From Carboxylicivirga mesophila (GTDB lineage Bacteria > Bacteroidota > Bacteroidia > Bacteroidales > Marinilabiliaceae): a stretch of DNA of 64,000 bases. Below, one piece after another: positions 7,862-16,597 of this stretch. Numbering within the stretch: the stretch's first letter is position 1; every line of letters starts with the position of its first letter. A model generated the notes under the pieces. The model had not been told where the DNA came from, did not search any database, and saw only the letters and a list, made by a program, of their open reading frames with translations. The DNA lies in the NCBI RefSeq assembly GCF_018271975.1, contig NZ_JAGUCN010000008.1, forward strand, positions 1-64,000. The letters run 5' to 3'. The position numbers and the translations under genes are program-made.

Positions 7862-9163
7862 CTATGTAAGAATACTCACTGCTGCCAAAATACGAGCCGT
7901 CTTCCACATCACTTCTTCGCTAATATCGAAGTGAGGCTGGTGGTGAGTGCCTGCATTGTTCGAGGCGCCTACGCCCATAAAAACTGCTTGCCCGCCCGAT
8001 TGTTGAACGTGGTTCATCAGGGTGCAGAAATCTTCACTATAGGTGTTGTGCAATTCTTCTTCTATGCAATTGGCAAATAAGCTTGCGGATGTCACGGTTT
8101 GTTTCACCTTTTTAACCAACTCTGTTGAACTGGCGGCACTTTCAGCCTCACCAACCAGGCTCACCTTGCAACTGCAATCATACTTCCTGGTAATTTTTTC
8201 GATGGTTCTGATGGCCGCATCGTATAGTTTATCACGGGTAATTGTATCACCAGCCCTGGTTTCTATCTTTAAAATGGCTTCAGGGCAGATAATATTACGT
8301 GCCGTGCCTGCCTGCATCTGGCCAATATTCAAACGTATGTGCGAGGGGAATTCGGCTTTTAGCTGTTCTAATCTTAATATAATCTCAGCAGCGGGGAGGA
8401 TGGCGTTAATGCCTTTTTCAGGAGCCAATGCTGCGTGAGAGGCTTTGCCGGTTATTTTCACATCGAACTTTTTACTGGCCAGCTGGCCATACGTTCCGCA
8501 AATAAAATCCTGGGGGTCTCTGTTGGCCCACACATGAAATCCATATGCTTCATCCACTTTGCTGAAAAGGGGGTGTTTCACCACAGCAGCCATGCCACCC
8601 AAACCTTCCTCGGCAGGTTGAAACAGGATAATGATTTTTCCCTGGATCTGCTCCTTGTGTTCCGAGATGTATTTGGCCAATCCCAGGCCTATGGCTGTAT
8701 GGGCATCGTGCCCGCAGGCATGCATAAAGCCCTCATGAGCAGATGCAAATTTGTTTATATAAGGGCGATGTTCATTTAACTGACTTTCGGTAATGGGGAG
8801 CGCATCCATATCCACACGAAATACTTTTACAGGTCCATCACCATACTCCAGTACTCCCGCAACAGCTGTGTAACCTCCCTTGGTTTTTGCCAGCAATTCC
8901 TTGTCCAGGTCTGGCCTTTCCGAGGCTTGCTTATAGAAGCTATCCAGACTATCCTGAGCTGGCAGGTTCATGCGTTCTTCACAAATCAAATCTTTGCCCA
9001 TGTGTATTTCGAAGCCCCATTTCTTCAGCGATTGAGCAATAAATGTAGCGGTTCCAAACTCACACCAGGCGGGCTCAGGGTGTTTATGAACCAGGCGGCG
9101 CCACTGAATCATCTCTTCTTGTAAATCCTGAAAATACGAGGAAAGGCTACTCATCATATTCAA
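7862..9163 (-). CDS. M20-family amidohydrolase (AbgA-like)
   Basis: 433 residues, cytoplasmic, no signal peptide. An M20D metallopeptidase/amidohydrolase that hydrolyses an amide or peptide bond using two metal ions. Visible motifs are HKHPEPAWCEF near the N-terminus, FRVDMDALPI, the metal-binding HACGHDAHTA and FQPAEEGLGG with the catalytic Glu. A later His-containing segment (GTHHQPHFDI) completes the site. The long insertion after GKDLICEERM and the overall layout resemble p-aminobenzoyl-glutamate hydrolase subunit A more than generic hippurate hydrolases. No partner subunit is adjacent. Substrate is uncertain. Confidence 0.8.
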   Translation of the reverse strand: MNMMSSLSSYFQDLQEEMIQWRRLVHKHPEPAWCEFGTATFIAQSLKKWGFEIHMGKDLICEERMNLPAQDSLDSFYKQASERPDLDKELLAKTKGGYTAVAGVLEYGDGPVKVFRVDMDALPITESQLNEHRPYINKFASAHEGFMHACGHDAHTAIGLGLAKYISEHKEQIQGKIIILFQPAEEGLGGMAAVVKHPLFSKVDEAYGFHVWANRDPQDFICGTYGQLASKKFDVKITGKASHAALAPEKGINAILPAAEIILRLEQLKAEFPSHIRLNIGQMQAGTARNIICPEAILKIETRAGDTITRDKLYDAAIRTIEKITRKYDCSCKVSLVGEAESAASSTELVKKVKQTVTSASLFANCIEEELHNTYSEDFCTLMNHVQQSGGQAVFMGVGASNNAGTHHQPHFDISEEVMWKTARILAAVSILT

Positions 9164-9338
9164 TTATTTTGTGCAAAGATAAAGAGAAAACAAAGGAAGC
9201 TCTTTTGCGTGGGGGATTATTTGTGGCTACTTATGTTCGAGGGAATAGGTACCTGTTGTTGCACTGCTGTTTGCTGTGGGCGATTGTACAGGAAAAAATA
9301 GCATTAACCAATGCACTGACAATACGGGCTAACGATAA

Positions 9339-9374
9339 AAAAGCTCCCGGCTGAATAATCAACCGGGAGCTTTT
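9339..9374 (-). terminator. Strong intrinsic terminator (minus direction)
   Basis: AAAAGCTCCCGG (9339-9350) pairs with CCGGGAGCTTTT (9363-9374), extended inside by TGA/TCA. On the minus strand the stem is followed by a run of six T. It lies immediately downstream of the tRNA-like fragment at 9376-9392, as a native tRNA terminator would. Confidence 0.85.
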
Positions 9375-9375
9375 G

Positions 9376-9392
9376 TGCCCAGAACAGGACTC
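9376..9392 (-). other. tRNA-Leu 3'-end fragment, possible attachment-site scar
   Basis: On the minus strand the 17 bases read GAGT-CCTGT-TCTGGGC-A: the last four T-loop bases, the 3' half of the T-stem, the 3' acceptor strand and the discriminator of a tRNA. These match my memory of Bacteroidota tRNA-Leu genes, whose 5' end begins GCCCAGA. Upstream of the fragment the tRNA sequence stops abruptly, with no T-stem 5' half. A strong terminator follows it. This is what remains at the distal end when an element integrates into a tRNA 3' end; the element would then lie at coordinates above 9392. Confidence 0.55.
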
Positions 9393-9520
9393 ATAATATC
9401 TTTTTAATACGCTTAATAACAGCATCTTGTGATTGTCAAAAACAATGGGTCTCGTTAGGGTCTCACTAATATTATTTGACTATAATCAAAGGTAAAAAAA
9501 AGAATTCATTTAGCATTTCT
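9393..9520. other. AT-rich non-coding stretch next to the tRNA-like scar
   Basis: No gene is supported between the tRNA-like fragment and the esterase gene. GGTCTC occurs twice within about 20 bases (about 9448-9466). No integrase or excisionase frame is present here. The other side (9164-9338) is likewise without a gene. Confidence 0.4.
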
Positions 9521-10402
9521 TTAAAGCATTTTACTGGAAAAATAATTCCATATCTCAACACTTATATTCACATCTTTATTACCCCAAGCTCCAGGCCAGT
9601 CATGTCCACCATTGATGACCTTGTAATAAAGCACATCGTTTGAATGAGCCGGCTGATAATAATGCCTGCGAACAATACAACTGCCGTCATCAGCAGAGAG
9701 GTTGGGAAGCGTGTCTGTCTCAACCACAGAGCACTTATTGGTTGTTTGCCAATAGTTAATAGTGGCATCAATACTTCTGTATGTACCCCATCCGTCAACA
9801 TTACTTGTATCGCCCTCAAAGCGGGTAACGTCATCTGCTGTGCCAAAGGTAGCAAATAGCGGTACTTGATGGTTTTGTGCCTGTTCAAAGAAAGTATCCA
9901 GCATCATGCCGGCAACAGGTGCCACAGCTTTAAACATGGTGGGTTTTTCACAAGCCATTTTGTAGCACATTTCGCCCCCGTTAGACATGCCAGTCAGAAA
10001 GGTGTTCTCTGGAGAGAGTTTATAACGCTTTTGGATAAGCATAGTGAGTTGAACAATGAAATCGACATCATCGGTGTTAATATCTGCGTGAAACGTATAT
10101 CCAACATTCCAGAAAGTATTGGAATCATTATCTGTTGTGCCTTGTGGATACAGCACAGCAAAACCGCTCTGGTCAGCAAGTTGATTGAAATGTGTGTAAT
10201 GCATAATCTTTTCAGCACTGCTTGTAAATCCATGCAGCACGACCAGTAAAGGGCTGTCTTCATGCAAATCAGTGGGTTGGTAGTAGATGAAACTTCTTAG
10301 TTGGCCCTGATGCGAAAAGGTGTCATAAACTGGTTTTGTGGATTGTTTACACCCAGAAAAAAATAATGGAAGAAGCAGTAATTGCAGGAGTTTCATAGGC
10401 AT
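9521..10402 (-). CDS. Lipoprotein alpha/beta-hydrolase esterase (LpqC/PHB-depolymerase-like)
   Basis: 293 residues. Lipoprotein signal with lipobox FFSGC (Cys 18). The hydrolase fold carries the nucleophile in GMSNGG (Ser 140), an Asp in the GTADDVTRFEGD segment and the His in GGHDWPG near the C-terminus, the pattern of the LpqC/feruloyl-esterase (CE1-like) group. The residues after Cys are K-Q-S-T rather than acidic, so periplasmic anchoring is more likely than surface export. It may remove acyl or aromatic esters from plant or algal glycan fragments. It is the first gene on the island side of the tRNA-like scar. Confidence 0.75.
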   Translation of the reverse strand: MPMKLLQLLLLPLFFSGCKQSTKPVYDTFSHQGQLRSFIYYQPTDLHEDSPLLVVLHGFTSSAEKIMHYTHFNQLADQSGFAVLYPQGTTDNDSNTFWNVGYTFHADINTDDVDFIVQLTMLIQKRYKLSPENTFLTGMSNGGEMCYKMACEKPTMFKAVAPVAGMMLDTFFEQAQNHQVPLFATFGTADDVTRFEGDTSNVDGWGTYRSIDATINYWQTTNKCSVVETDTLPNLSADDGSCIVRRHYYQPAHSNDVLYYKVINGGHDWPGAWGNKDVNISVEIWNYFSSKML

Positions 10403-10439
10403 TAATAGCTAATGTGAATCAATCGTTAAAATTTGCTTA

Positions 10440-10640
10440 ATATAAACCTTCAACCCATAACAGGGTTGTTTTCTCACCCTATTTATAACCCCGCGCTTCG
10501 AACGGGGCTATTATTGTTAATGTCCTACGGATATTTTTTTATCCTGAAGGGATTTAATCTTAATAACCATGGGTGCAACCCATGGTATATTAATGTATTA
10601 CAAACAGAACCCCGGAGTGGGTTCAACTATTGATTCGCAT
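10440..10640. repeat. Intergenic cluster of short palindromes
   Basis: A 313-base gap (10403-10715) without a gene. It contains CCCCG-N9-CGGGG (about 10489-10505), a 9-bp stem ACCATGGGT/ACCCATGGT with 3-nt loop (10566-10586), and phrases such as ATCCTGAAGGGATTTAA and AACCCCGGAGTGGGTT. This style of concatenated short GC palindromes in AT-rich spacers is typical of interspersed repeats in Bacteroidota intergenic DNA. I cannot confirm copy number from this window. Confidence 0.45.
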
Positions 10641-10715
10641 AGCTAATTGATGAAAGAGCCATGCAGGTTAAAACCGACACCCAATTGGGTGCCGGTTAAC
10701 CAAAATTCAAGCGAA

Positions 10716-12506
10716 CTATTGTTTGACGAATTTTATTGGATGGCTTGCACCTTTAATTATTATGAAGTATAAGCCTTTCGCCAGCTTTTCGATATTCACC
10801 TTATTGCCAAATCCACTTTGACATTTTAACCCATTGGTATTATAAATGCTGTACTGTGGTGCCGTAGTTCCTGGTGTTTGAATGGTTAACACCGATGTGG
10901 CAGGATTGGGGTATATGCTGTATGTTTCTTCTTTTGATAGGCTATTACTAATAGAAGTACTCACCTTCAGCATAGTTGTATTTGCCACTTTTTGCATCTC
11001 GGCCTTATCAAAGTAAATGGTGCCATCTACCCCTTCCAGAATCACATTTATTTGCCAGGTGTCTGAGGGTGCCGGATGAGTGGTTATACTTATTTGTTCC
11101 CAGCTACCAGCTGCTGTTACATCAACCTGGTCGAGGGAGATGATGTTTTGGCCCTGGCCTCTGAATTCATATTTTAAACGGCCAACACTACCTGCTGTTG
11201 CTTTCATCCACACTTTTATCTCAAAAACATCACCTGGCTGGGCATCGTTGGCATGCATGACACCGGATGGATTGGTACAACCCAGGTACCTCTCCCCATC
11301 ATATGCCCCGGCAGCATCTGTAATCAGTTCGGGATATGACCAGGAGGCGAATGGACGCCAGCCATCGGCATAGCCCGCAACCACACTGCTCTCGAAGCTG
11401 CCATTGCCAACATCACTATTCTGGCCAAATGAGGATAGGGTACTTAATGTTGGAGGGGGTAAATCTAAGACATCGGCAATGTGTGTAGCCAGAATATCGG
11501 CAAAGCCGGCATGCTCATTAATAACGGCATGGTAATCGCTCCATAGCCATGGGAATTTGACAAATGAGATGTTGGTGTCGCCTCCAGCCATACGCGACTG
11601 AACAAACTCATCAACATAGTCGGCCGGTTCATTGAAAGCCCAGCCATAGGAGTTAGCCATCACAATATGCGCATCAGGGTAATGGGTTCTGAGTGCAGAC
11701 ACAAACTGATTCCAGGAACTCATCATGAGCTCTTTGGACGCACCGGCATAATAATCGTTGGCTCCCAGGTTAATGACCACCACATCGGGCGTGAATTGCC
11801 AGTAATTATTCTGGAAATCCCATATATTGGAGGCTTTAGCACCTCCGGCAATGTGGATGCGGTTATATAAATCTTTCATATCAAGCTTTCGGGTTAAATC
11901 GGTAACTCCGTGCCCACCGGCCGAGAAGTTGGAGTACTCAGCATTAAGCATACGTGCCGTAAGGCCCGGATAGGTGAAGTAACTGCCTGAAAGGTTAGCA
12001 TGTCCTTCATCACGCACATCCCAGGCCGACCAGCCTGAAGGATTGGAATCACCATAAAATTCAATTTTTAAAGGTGCCCTGGCGGGAGGTTCAAGCAAAT
12101 TGCCATCTGCTATTTCCAAGCCCCAAAAGGTAATCTGGGTGTCGTATTCATTGAGTTTAACCAGCTGCACCGTATGCTCGCCTGCTGAAAGGTTCTCAGC
12201 AATTAAATAGCTGACATTACGCCCACTTAATTCAATAATCTGGCGATTAAACGGATCCGCCTGACCATCAATTATCACATACAAATAGCTGGTGCCTGAT
12301 GAGGTAAAACGGGCTGAAAGGGCAGTGCCATTAAATTTAACAAGAATGGAACTGCTGGGAATACTAAAGGTGGGAGCACCTGGTTTGGAGAAGTCCATTC
12401 GCCCTGCATACTGAATAAGCGGGTTATCAGGTGAAATATTTGTTGTTTGCGCCAATAAGGGCATGAAGCCTAAGAGCAAACAAATCAGTATCTGGATTTT
12501 TTTCAT
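10716..12506 (-). CDS. T9SS-secreted CE2-like carbohydrate esterase
   Basis: 596 residues using the ATG at 12506 (MKKIQILICLLL); the longer frame from 12560 would overlap the upstream gene. After the signal peptide, a jelly-roll region (about 25-140) precedes an SGNH hydrolase domain (about 145-345) with FYGDSNPSG (Ser 154), INLGANDY and a late SDYHAVINEH segment, the layout of CE2 acetyl-esterases. A CBM4/9-like sandwich (about 365-500) follows, then a type-A T9SS sorting domain ending PIKFVKQ. Predicted to deacetylate polysaccharide outside the cell. It lies 10 bases after the two-module T9SS protein gene and probably shares its transcript. Confidence 0.8.
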   Translation of the reverse strand: MKKIQILICLLLGFMPLLAQTTNISPDNPLIQYAGRMDFSKPGAPTFSIPSSSILVKFNGTALSARFTSSGTSYLYVIIDGQADPFNRQIIELSGRNVSYLIAENLSAGEHTVQLVKLNEYDTQITFWGLEIADGNLLEPPARAPLKIEFYGDSNPSGWSAWDVRDEGHANLSGSYFTYPGLTARMLNAEYSNFSAGGHGVTDLTRKLDMKDLYNRIHIAGGAKASNIWDFQNNYWQFTPDVVVINLGANDYYAGASKELMMSSWNQFVSALRTHYPDAHIVMANSYGWAFNEPADYVDEFVQSRMAGGDTNISFVKFPWLWSDYHAVINEHAGFADILATHIADVLDLPPPTLSTLSSFGQNSDVGNGSFESSVVAGYADGWRPFASWSYPELITDAAGAYDGERYLGCTNPSGVMHANDAQPGDVFEIKVWMKATAGSVGRLKYEFRGQGQNIISLDQVDVTAAGSWEQISITTHPAPSDTWQINVILEGVDGTIYFDKAEMQKVANTTMLKVSTSISNSLSKEETYSIYPNPATSVLTIQTPGTTAPQYSIYNTNGLKCQSGFGNKVNIEKLAKGLYFIIIKGASHPIKFVKQ

Positions 12507-12516
12507 AATAGTGTCT

Positions 12517-13491
12517 TTATCGGATGAGGATTTTAAGGTGCTTTTGGATACCGTCGCCACACACTGTCAAAAGGTAAACGCCCCCTTTGATGGCACCTAA
12601 ATTAACCGTGGAGCTTTTATTGCCCTGGCCATTGAAAGAGGCAATGCTTTCACCGGTTAGCGACGTCACTTTAATGGCTTTTATCGGAAATGATGACTGA
12701 ATGTCCAGCATTTCGTCAACAGGATTTGGATAAATGGTAACTTCTTCATCCCTGACCGATGAGATAGAGGTGGCAGCATCGCATGCACCAAACATGACAG
12801 CACTGAGTGTCACATCCTCTTCAGCCACTGCTACCTGACGTTCGGGGGCCTCAGCAGTACCCATATTACATTCGCCTGTAATGGATTCTTCACCATCCCA
12901 ATAGTCCTGTGCACCGTTAACAAAGGTGTAGGGGTAGGTGGTGTTGCCATCCAGCTCAACAGAAGCCGACCAGATACCATTGCCATCATCACTCATTGCT
13001 GTCCAAATCCATGGGTTTTTGATCACCACTTGAACACCATCGCCTGAGACGGTTTCGTTACTCATATCCACCTTAAAAATGACTGTTACCTTTGGAATGG
13101 CCGTTGCACTGCAGCTACCATAGGCTACTGCATCCAGTACTGTGTTGCTTGCAGGTACCGTTAAGGTGCGCCAACCATTGGCATCGGCACATTCAGCTGG
13201 TACTGATTCAACCACATAATCATTCCATTCGTCGGGACCGGTTTGGTATGAATAGCTAAAGGTAATTGCGGTACCTTCGGCATAGGAAACGGTGTAGGAG
13301 TAGATACCATCCTGATTATCATCCGTCATGGTATAGTACTCATTCCAGTCAGCATCCATATACACCCAAACAGCACCTCCATTATAGTAATCTGTTCGGG
13401 AGCTAATGTCAACCTGAAACGTTACATCGACTTGAGCCTGCATGACTGCAGTCCAAAAAATAGCTGAAATTAAAAGTAGAAAATGTTTCAT
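12517..13491 (-). CDS. T9SS-secreted protein with two tandem beta-sandwich modules
   Basis: 324 residues. Signal peptide (to AQA, about 19), then two diverged copies of a roughly 105-residue module (about 20-125 and 130-235). Each starts with VTFQVD or VIFKVD-type strands, has an aromatic-rich middle (WIWTAM, DEWNDY) and ends in a Cys-containing AxxxGxC motif (VAYGSC, VMFGAC) with a second Cys about 25-30 residues earlier that could form a disulfide. A type-A T9SS sorting domain closes the protein (HLKILIR). Similar modules occur at the N-termini of Bacteroidota secreted glycanases, so a glycan-binding role is plausible. No catalytic domain is present. Confidence 0.7.
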   Translation of the reverse strand: MKHFLLLISAIFWTAVMQAQVDVTFQVDISSRTDYYNGGAVWVYMDADWNEYYTMTDDNQDGIYSYTVSYAEGTAITFSYSYQTGPDEWNDYVVESVPAECADANGWRTLTVPASNTVLDAVAYGSCSATAIPKVTVIFKVDMSNETVSGDGVQVVIKNPWIWTAMSDDGNGIWSASVELDGNTTYPYTFVNGAQDYWDGEESITGECNMGTAEAPERQVAVAEEDVTLSAVMFGACDAATSISSVRDEEVTIYPNPVDEMLDIQSSFPIKAIKVTSLTGESIASFNGQGNKSSTVNLGAIKGGVYLLTVCGDGIQKHLKILIR

Positions 13492-13518
13492 GATAAAGGG
13501 TTTTAAGTGAAAAATTGT

Positions 13519-14748
13519 TTATTGATTAATTAGCTCATAGGTGAGCTTTTGAAATTTCTCATGTATCTGGTGGTTATTGTTAGGGTACATTTGCAGAAGC
13601 AATACCGCTGAAATATTGGCTTTTGGATCGGTCCAGCAATAAGTATCGAAAAAGCCACCAAACCCATAGGTACCTTCATTACTTAGACCATTTTGGGCCC
13701 CCAAGGCATTGGTTACCCAGGCGGCATATCCCTGGTATGAATCACCTTCACCGAGTGAGGTTTGCTTGCTGAGCATAGCTGCCACTGACTCAGGAGCAAG
13801 CACCTGGTGGCCTTGGAAGGTACCATTTGCTGACAGCATCTGTAAAAACGAGTGGTAATCTTTGGCGGTGGAGCATAAATCAGCGCCTCCTGAGAAAAAC
13901 TGTCTGTTACTCAGGCAAGGGTAGTTTGTATCGGCATATGATGTTATTTGTAACTCATCATTATCCGCTGGCTCATATACATCTGGTAGCCGGTGGCGAT
14001 GTTGTTCAGGAATAATAAAGTAGCTGTCGTGCATCCCGCATGGCTTCAATATGTGCTCTGTAATATATTCATCGTAACGCTGGCCTGAGACTTCTTCGAT
14101 GAGCACCCCTAGCACATCAAAACTAAGTCCGTATGTATAGGCAGAGTCGGGTTCATGTAAAAGGGGGAGAGCGGCTATCTTTTGTATGTTCTCCCGAGAT
14201 GTTCTGGTATCGTGGCCAAAGCCTTCACTAATGTTGTTTTTTAATATCAGGGCATTGTATTGGTCATCCTGAAAACCATAAGCTATGCCCGAAGTGTGTG
14301 TCAATAACTGGTGAATGGTAATGTCTGATTGGGCAGGAATAGCTCTAAAGCTCGAATCCGGCAGTACTTTTGTTAATAAGCGGGGGCTTTTAAATTCGGG
14401 CAGGTATTGGTAAACGTAATCACTGGTGTTGAGCAGGCCTTTTTCCTGCAATTGCAGGATGGCGACCGCCGTTAAGGCTTTGGTCATGGAAGCCATGCGA
14501 AATATATCATTGTTCAGAAGCCTGGTCTGTGCATCAATATTCCGGCAGCCAAAAGCTTTGTGATAGATGATGGTATCCTGGTATGATACTAACGCCACTG
14601 CGCCGGGTATTTTGTGGTGTTCGATTGCATGGATAAATAGCGAATCGAGCTGGGCATCATTGTATATTTGATGGTTTTTGCTGGTGTTACAAGCCCAAAG
14701 TGTAAGCATAGCAATCCCCATGCAAATTAATGGTAGATTAATTTTCAT
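13519..14748 (-). CDS. Class C beta-lactamase-family serine hydrolase (EstB-like)
   Basis: 409 residues. Lipoprotein signal with lipobox LWAC (Cys 20). The beta-lactamase/penicillin-binding fold shows the SxxK nucleophile motif SMTK (Ser 87, Lys 90) and a second motif Y-G-L (Tyr 206, in YTYGLSFDVLG) in place of the classical YxN. That substitution is typical of EstB-type esterases rather than beta-lactamases. It lies within the PUL 1 minus-strand group, 27 bases before the T9SS two-module gene. An esterase or transacylase role on glycan decorations is likelier than antibiotic resistance, but this is inference. Confidence 0.75.
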   Translation of the reverse strand: MKINLPLICMGIAMLTLWACNTSKNHQIYNDAQLDSLFIHAIEHHKIPGAVALVSYQDTIIYHKAFGCRNIDAQTRLLNNDIFRMASMTKALTAVAILQLQEKGLLNTSDYVYQYLPEFKSPRLLTKVLPDSSFRAIPAQSDITIHQLLTHTSGIAYGFQDDQYNALILKNNISEGFGHDTRTSRENIQKIAALPLLHEPDSAYTYGLSFDVLGVLIEEVSGQRYDEYITEHILKPCGMHDSYFIIPEQHRHRLPDVYEPADNDELQITSYADTNYPCLSNRQFFSGGADLCSTAKDYHSFLQMLSANGTFQGHQVLAPESVAAMLSKQTSLGEGDSYQGYAAWVTNALGAQNGLSNEGTYGFGGFFDTYCWTDPKANISAVLLLQMYPNNNHQIHEKFQKLTYELINQ

Positions 14749-14851
14749 AAATCAAATTGTCTGTCAGGTGAGCGGAACAGTTTGTGAAATAAAATCAGGC
14801 TGCTACATGAGTAGAAGATATTATTTACGAATGTTCCGAAGTAAATGATAT

Positions 14852-14884
14852 AGCAAGTCCACCTGAGTGTATGGTGGACTTGCT
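14852..14884 (-). terminator. Hairpin after the PUL 1 glycan-binding lipoprotein gene
   Basis: A perfect 12-bp stem (AGCAAGTCCACC at 14852-14863, complement at 14873-14884) with a 9-nt loop, 14 bases past the stop of the binding-protein gene. There is no T-run on the minus strand. It may partly uncouple the binding protein from the hydrolase genes downstream. Confidence 0.6.
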
Positions 14885-14897
14885 GTGATATACTGCA

Positions 14898-16277
14898 CTA
14901 TTCTTGCCAGATAAGTGCTCGTTTCAGGTAATAATCATAGAGAACAGTATACGTACCGGCCTGATTTTTAAATTTAAGGTCTTTGGTTCCGCTTCCCTCT
15001 TTTATTTTCACCCAGTTAACAGGAGCACTCACTTCCTGCTCTGCAACATCAAAGCCTGCATCATAATCCCATCCGGTTGTCTGGCCAATAAATTTAAGAC
15101 TCACATCATCACTAAATTCCAGCCCTTCAATCAGGAAGATGTGCTCGCCATAGCCATATGGGTTTTGAGTCATTGGAATGGCAGCTTCTGGATTCCAATC
15201 CAAATCAGGATAAGCCGGATAACCATTACCAACAATAAACATCTCTGTTCTAGGCGTCACCACATCGGTTATATCCTCCACACTGTATTGCATGGTATAA
15301 GGATTAAAACGGACCTTTTTATAGGCCGGGTTGGCACCGTTAGCACCCAGTAAAATAGTGGCGCTGCTTTCGTCATTCAACATGCCTTTTGATGGATCTG
15401 CCTGATCAACCAGCCCCCAGTTGTCAGGAGCCCAATCCAGCTGACCAAGGAACTTCAATTCTTCATACTCGCCGTCCCAGCAATGAACCGGTACTTCAAA
15501 CCACTTATCATCATTCGGGTCAACATCCATTGGGTAGGCCAGGTGAGGACTCCAGGTCCACCATTGAAAGCCACCAGCCACATATATGTTTTCATACACA
15601 ATATCATCGCCTGAAAGGTTAACTTTCATTGGTAGAGTAGTGGTGCGATTAGCTTTATTGGCAACATCGATAGTTCCATTGTGCACCTTCATCTCCGACA
15701 CCACAGGAATGGTATAGGTATAACTGAGTTCATAGCTGGTAGGATTATCGGCCAGCTCAATCACATGTTCCAAACCAATGCCGGCATTCACAATCTTAAT
15801 TTCGGTGAGTCCCTGAGCATCAGTGATTGTACCTTCAAAAGTTATTTCCTCACCCGGTAATGCAACAAAGTCTGTTGTTACATCAACCGAAGGAGGCGTA
15901 GCAACATCCACCTTTGTGGTATAGTTTTCAGTTTCTCCCGCCAGCGTCTCTGCCGTTATAGTAATGTCATATATTTTTAATGCGGCTGTTGCTGGAACTA
16001 TAAATTTATAATCGAGGTAATACTGTGTGACATGATTGGCAAATACAATTTGCTTATCAAGCATTATCTCATTATTAATCAGTGATATTTTTGAAAAGCC
16101 ATCTTCAGCATTGAAAGTGCCTTCAAATGTAATATTGTCACCAGGCTCAGCTAAAATCACATCGGTTACATTATCAGCGGTTGGCGGAGTGCCCGCTTTG
16201 TCGTCATCTTCGCAACCCAATAACAGGATGGCTGCTAAAATCAAAAAGGTAAACGGTATTTTTAGTAATGATTTCAT
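14898..16277 (-). CDS. SusE/SusF-like surface glycan-binding lipoprotein
   Basis: 459 residues. Lipoprotein with lipobox LLLGC followed by EDDDK; an acidic stretch directly after Cys is the surface-export signal of Bacteroidota lipoproteins. Two Ig-like modules (about 30-125 and 126-215) share the motif PGDNITFEGTF / PGEEITFEGTI. Two SusF-type starch-binding-like modules follow (about 220-335 and 340-459), rich in Trp and Tyr (GGFQWWTWSP). Expected to hold polysaccharide at the surface beside the SusCD complex. Its promoter shares an operator and exact spacing with the divergent PUL 1 SusC promoter, so it belongs to that regulon although it lies on the other side of the regulator gene. Confidence 0.8.
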   Translation of the reverse strand: MKSLLKIPFTFLILAAILLLGCEDDDKAGTPPTADNVTDVILAEPGDNITFEGTFNAEDGFSKISLINNEIMLDKQIVFANHVTQYYLDYKFIVPATAALKIYDITITAETLAGETENYTTKVDVATPPSVDVTTDFVALPGEEITFEGTITDAQGLTEIKIVNAGIGLEHVIELADNPTSYELSYTYTIPVVSEMKVHNGTIDVANKANRTTTLPMKVNLSGDDIVYENIYVAGGFQWWTWSPHLAYPMDVDPNDDKWFEVPVHCWDGEYEELKFLGQLDWAPDNWGLVDQADPSKGMLNDESSATILLGANGANPAYKKVRFNPYTMQYSVEDITDVVTPRTEMFIVGNGYPAYPDLDWNPEAAIPMTQNPYGYGEHIFLIEGLEFSDDVSLKFIGQTTGWDYDAGFDVAEQEVSAPVNWVKIKEGSGTKDLKFKNQAGTYTVLYDYYLKRALIWQE

Positions 16278-16417
16278 ACGATTTGTTTTTCAATGGTCGT
16301 AAGAAACTCACTAATGATGTTATCAAGGATATGAACCAAGCAATTACCAAGCTCATTAGTTCGTTTCATAAAACTGTGTTTTTAATGATTTTAGTTAATT
16401 GACTTTTTAGCTGATAA

Positions 16418-16485
16418 CAAATGTATAGCATTAGCTGCTTAGCCTTGGGTTACTGAATGTCCAATTGTCAGGGATAAACTGTTCA
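16418..16485 (-). promoter_or_regulatory. PUL 1 binding-protein promoter with predicted regulator site
   Basis: On the minus strand the -7 box TACATTTG (16425 down to 16418) matches the Bacteroidota consensus TAnnTTTG. A TGGACA half-site (16463 to 16458) lies exactly 32 bases upstream, and a second half TGAACA (16485 to 16480) 22 bases further. The SusC promoter at 20762-20828 has the same half-site at the same 32-base spacing. No good -33 TTTG is visible, as expected for an activator-dependent promoter. The rest of the 320-base gap holds no gene. Confidence 0.6.
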
Positions 16486-16597
16486 ATTGCTTTATGTGTA
16501 TATATTGCACAGATAATCAATGTTATATGTATTTTAATTGTATGTCATTTACTAATGGTAAGTCCATCTGAGATGACACATGGAACAGATTACCCCC

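Noticed and set aside
9375-9460. Complete tRNA gene on the minus strand
   Set aside because: Only the last 17 bases fit a tRNA; no TTC T-loop start, T-stem 5' half, anticodon arm or matching 5' acceptor is present.
12507-12560. Longer N-terminus for the CE2-like esterase
   Set aside because: It would overlap the preceding gene's 3' end and place 18 hydrophilic residues before a good signal peptide; the ATG at 12506 fits better.
13519-14748. Antibiotic-resistance beta-lactamase
   Set aside because: The second active-site motif is Y-G-L as in EstB-type esterases, the protein is a lipoprotein, and it sits among glycan-processing genes.
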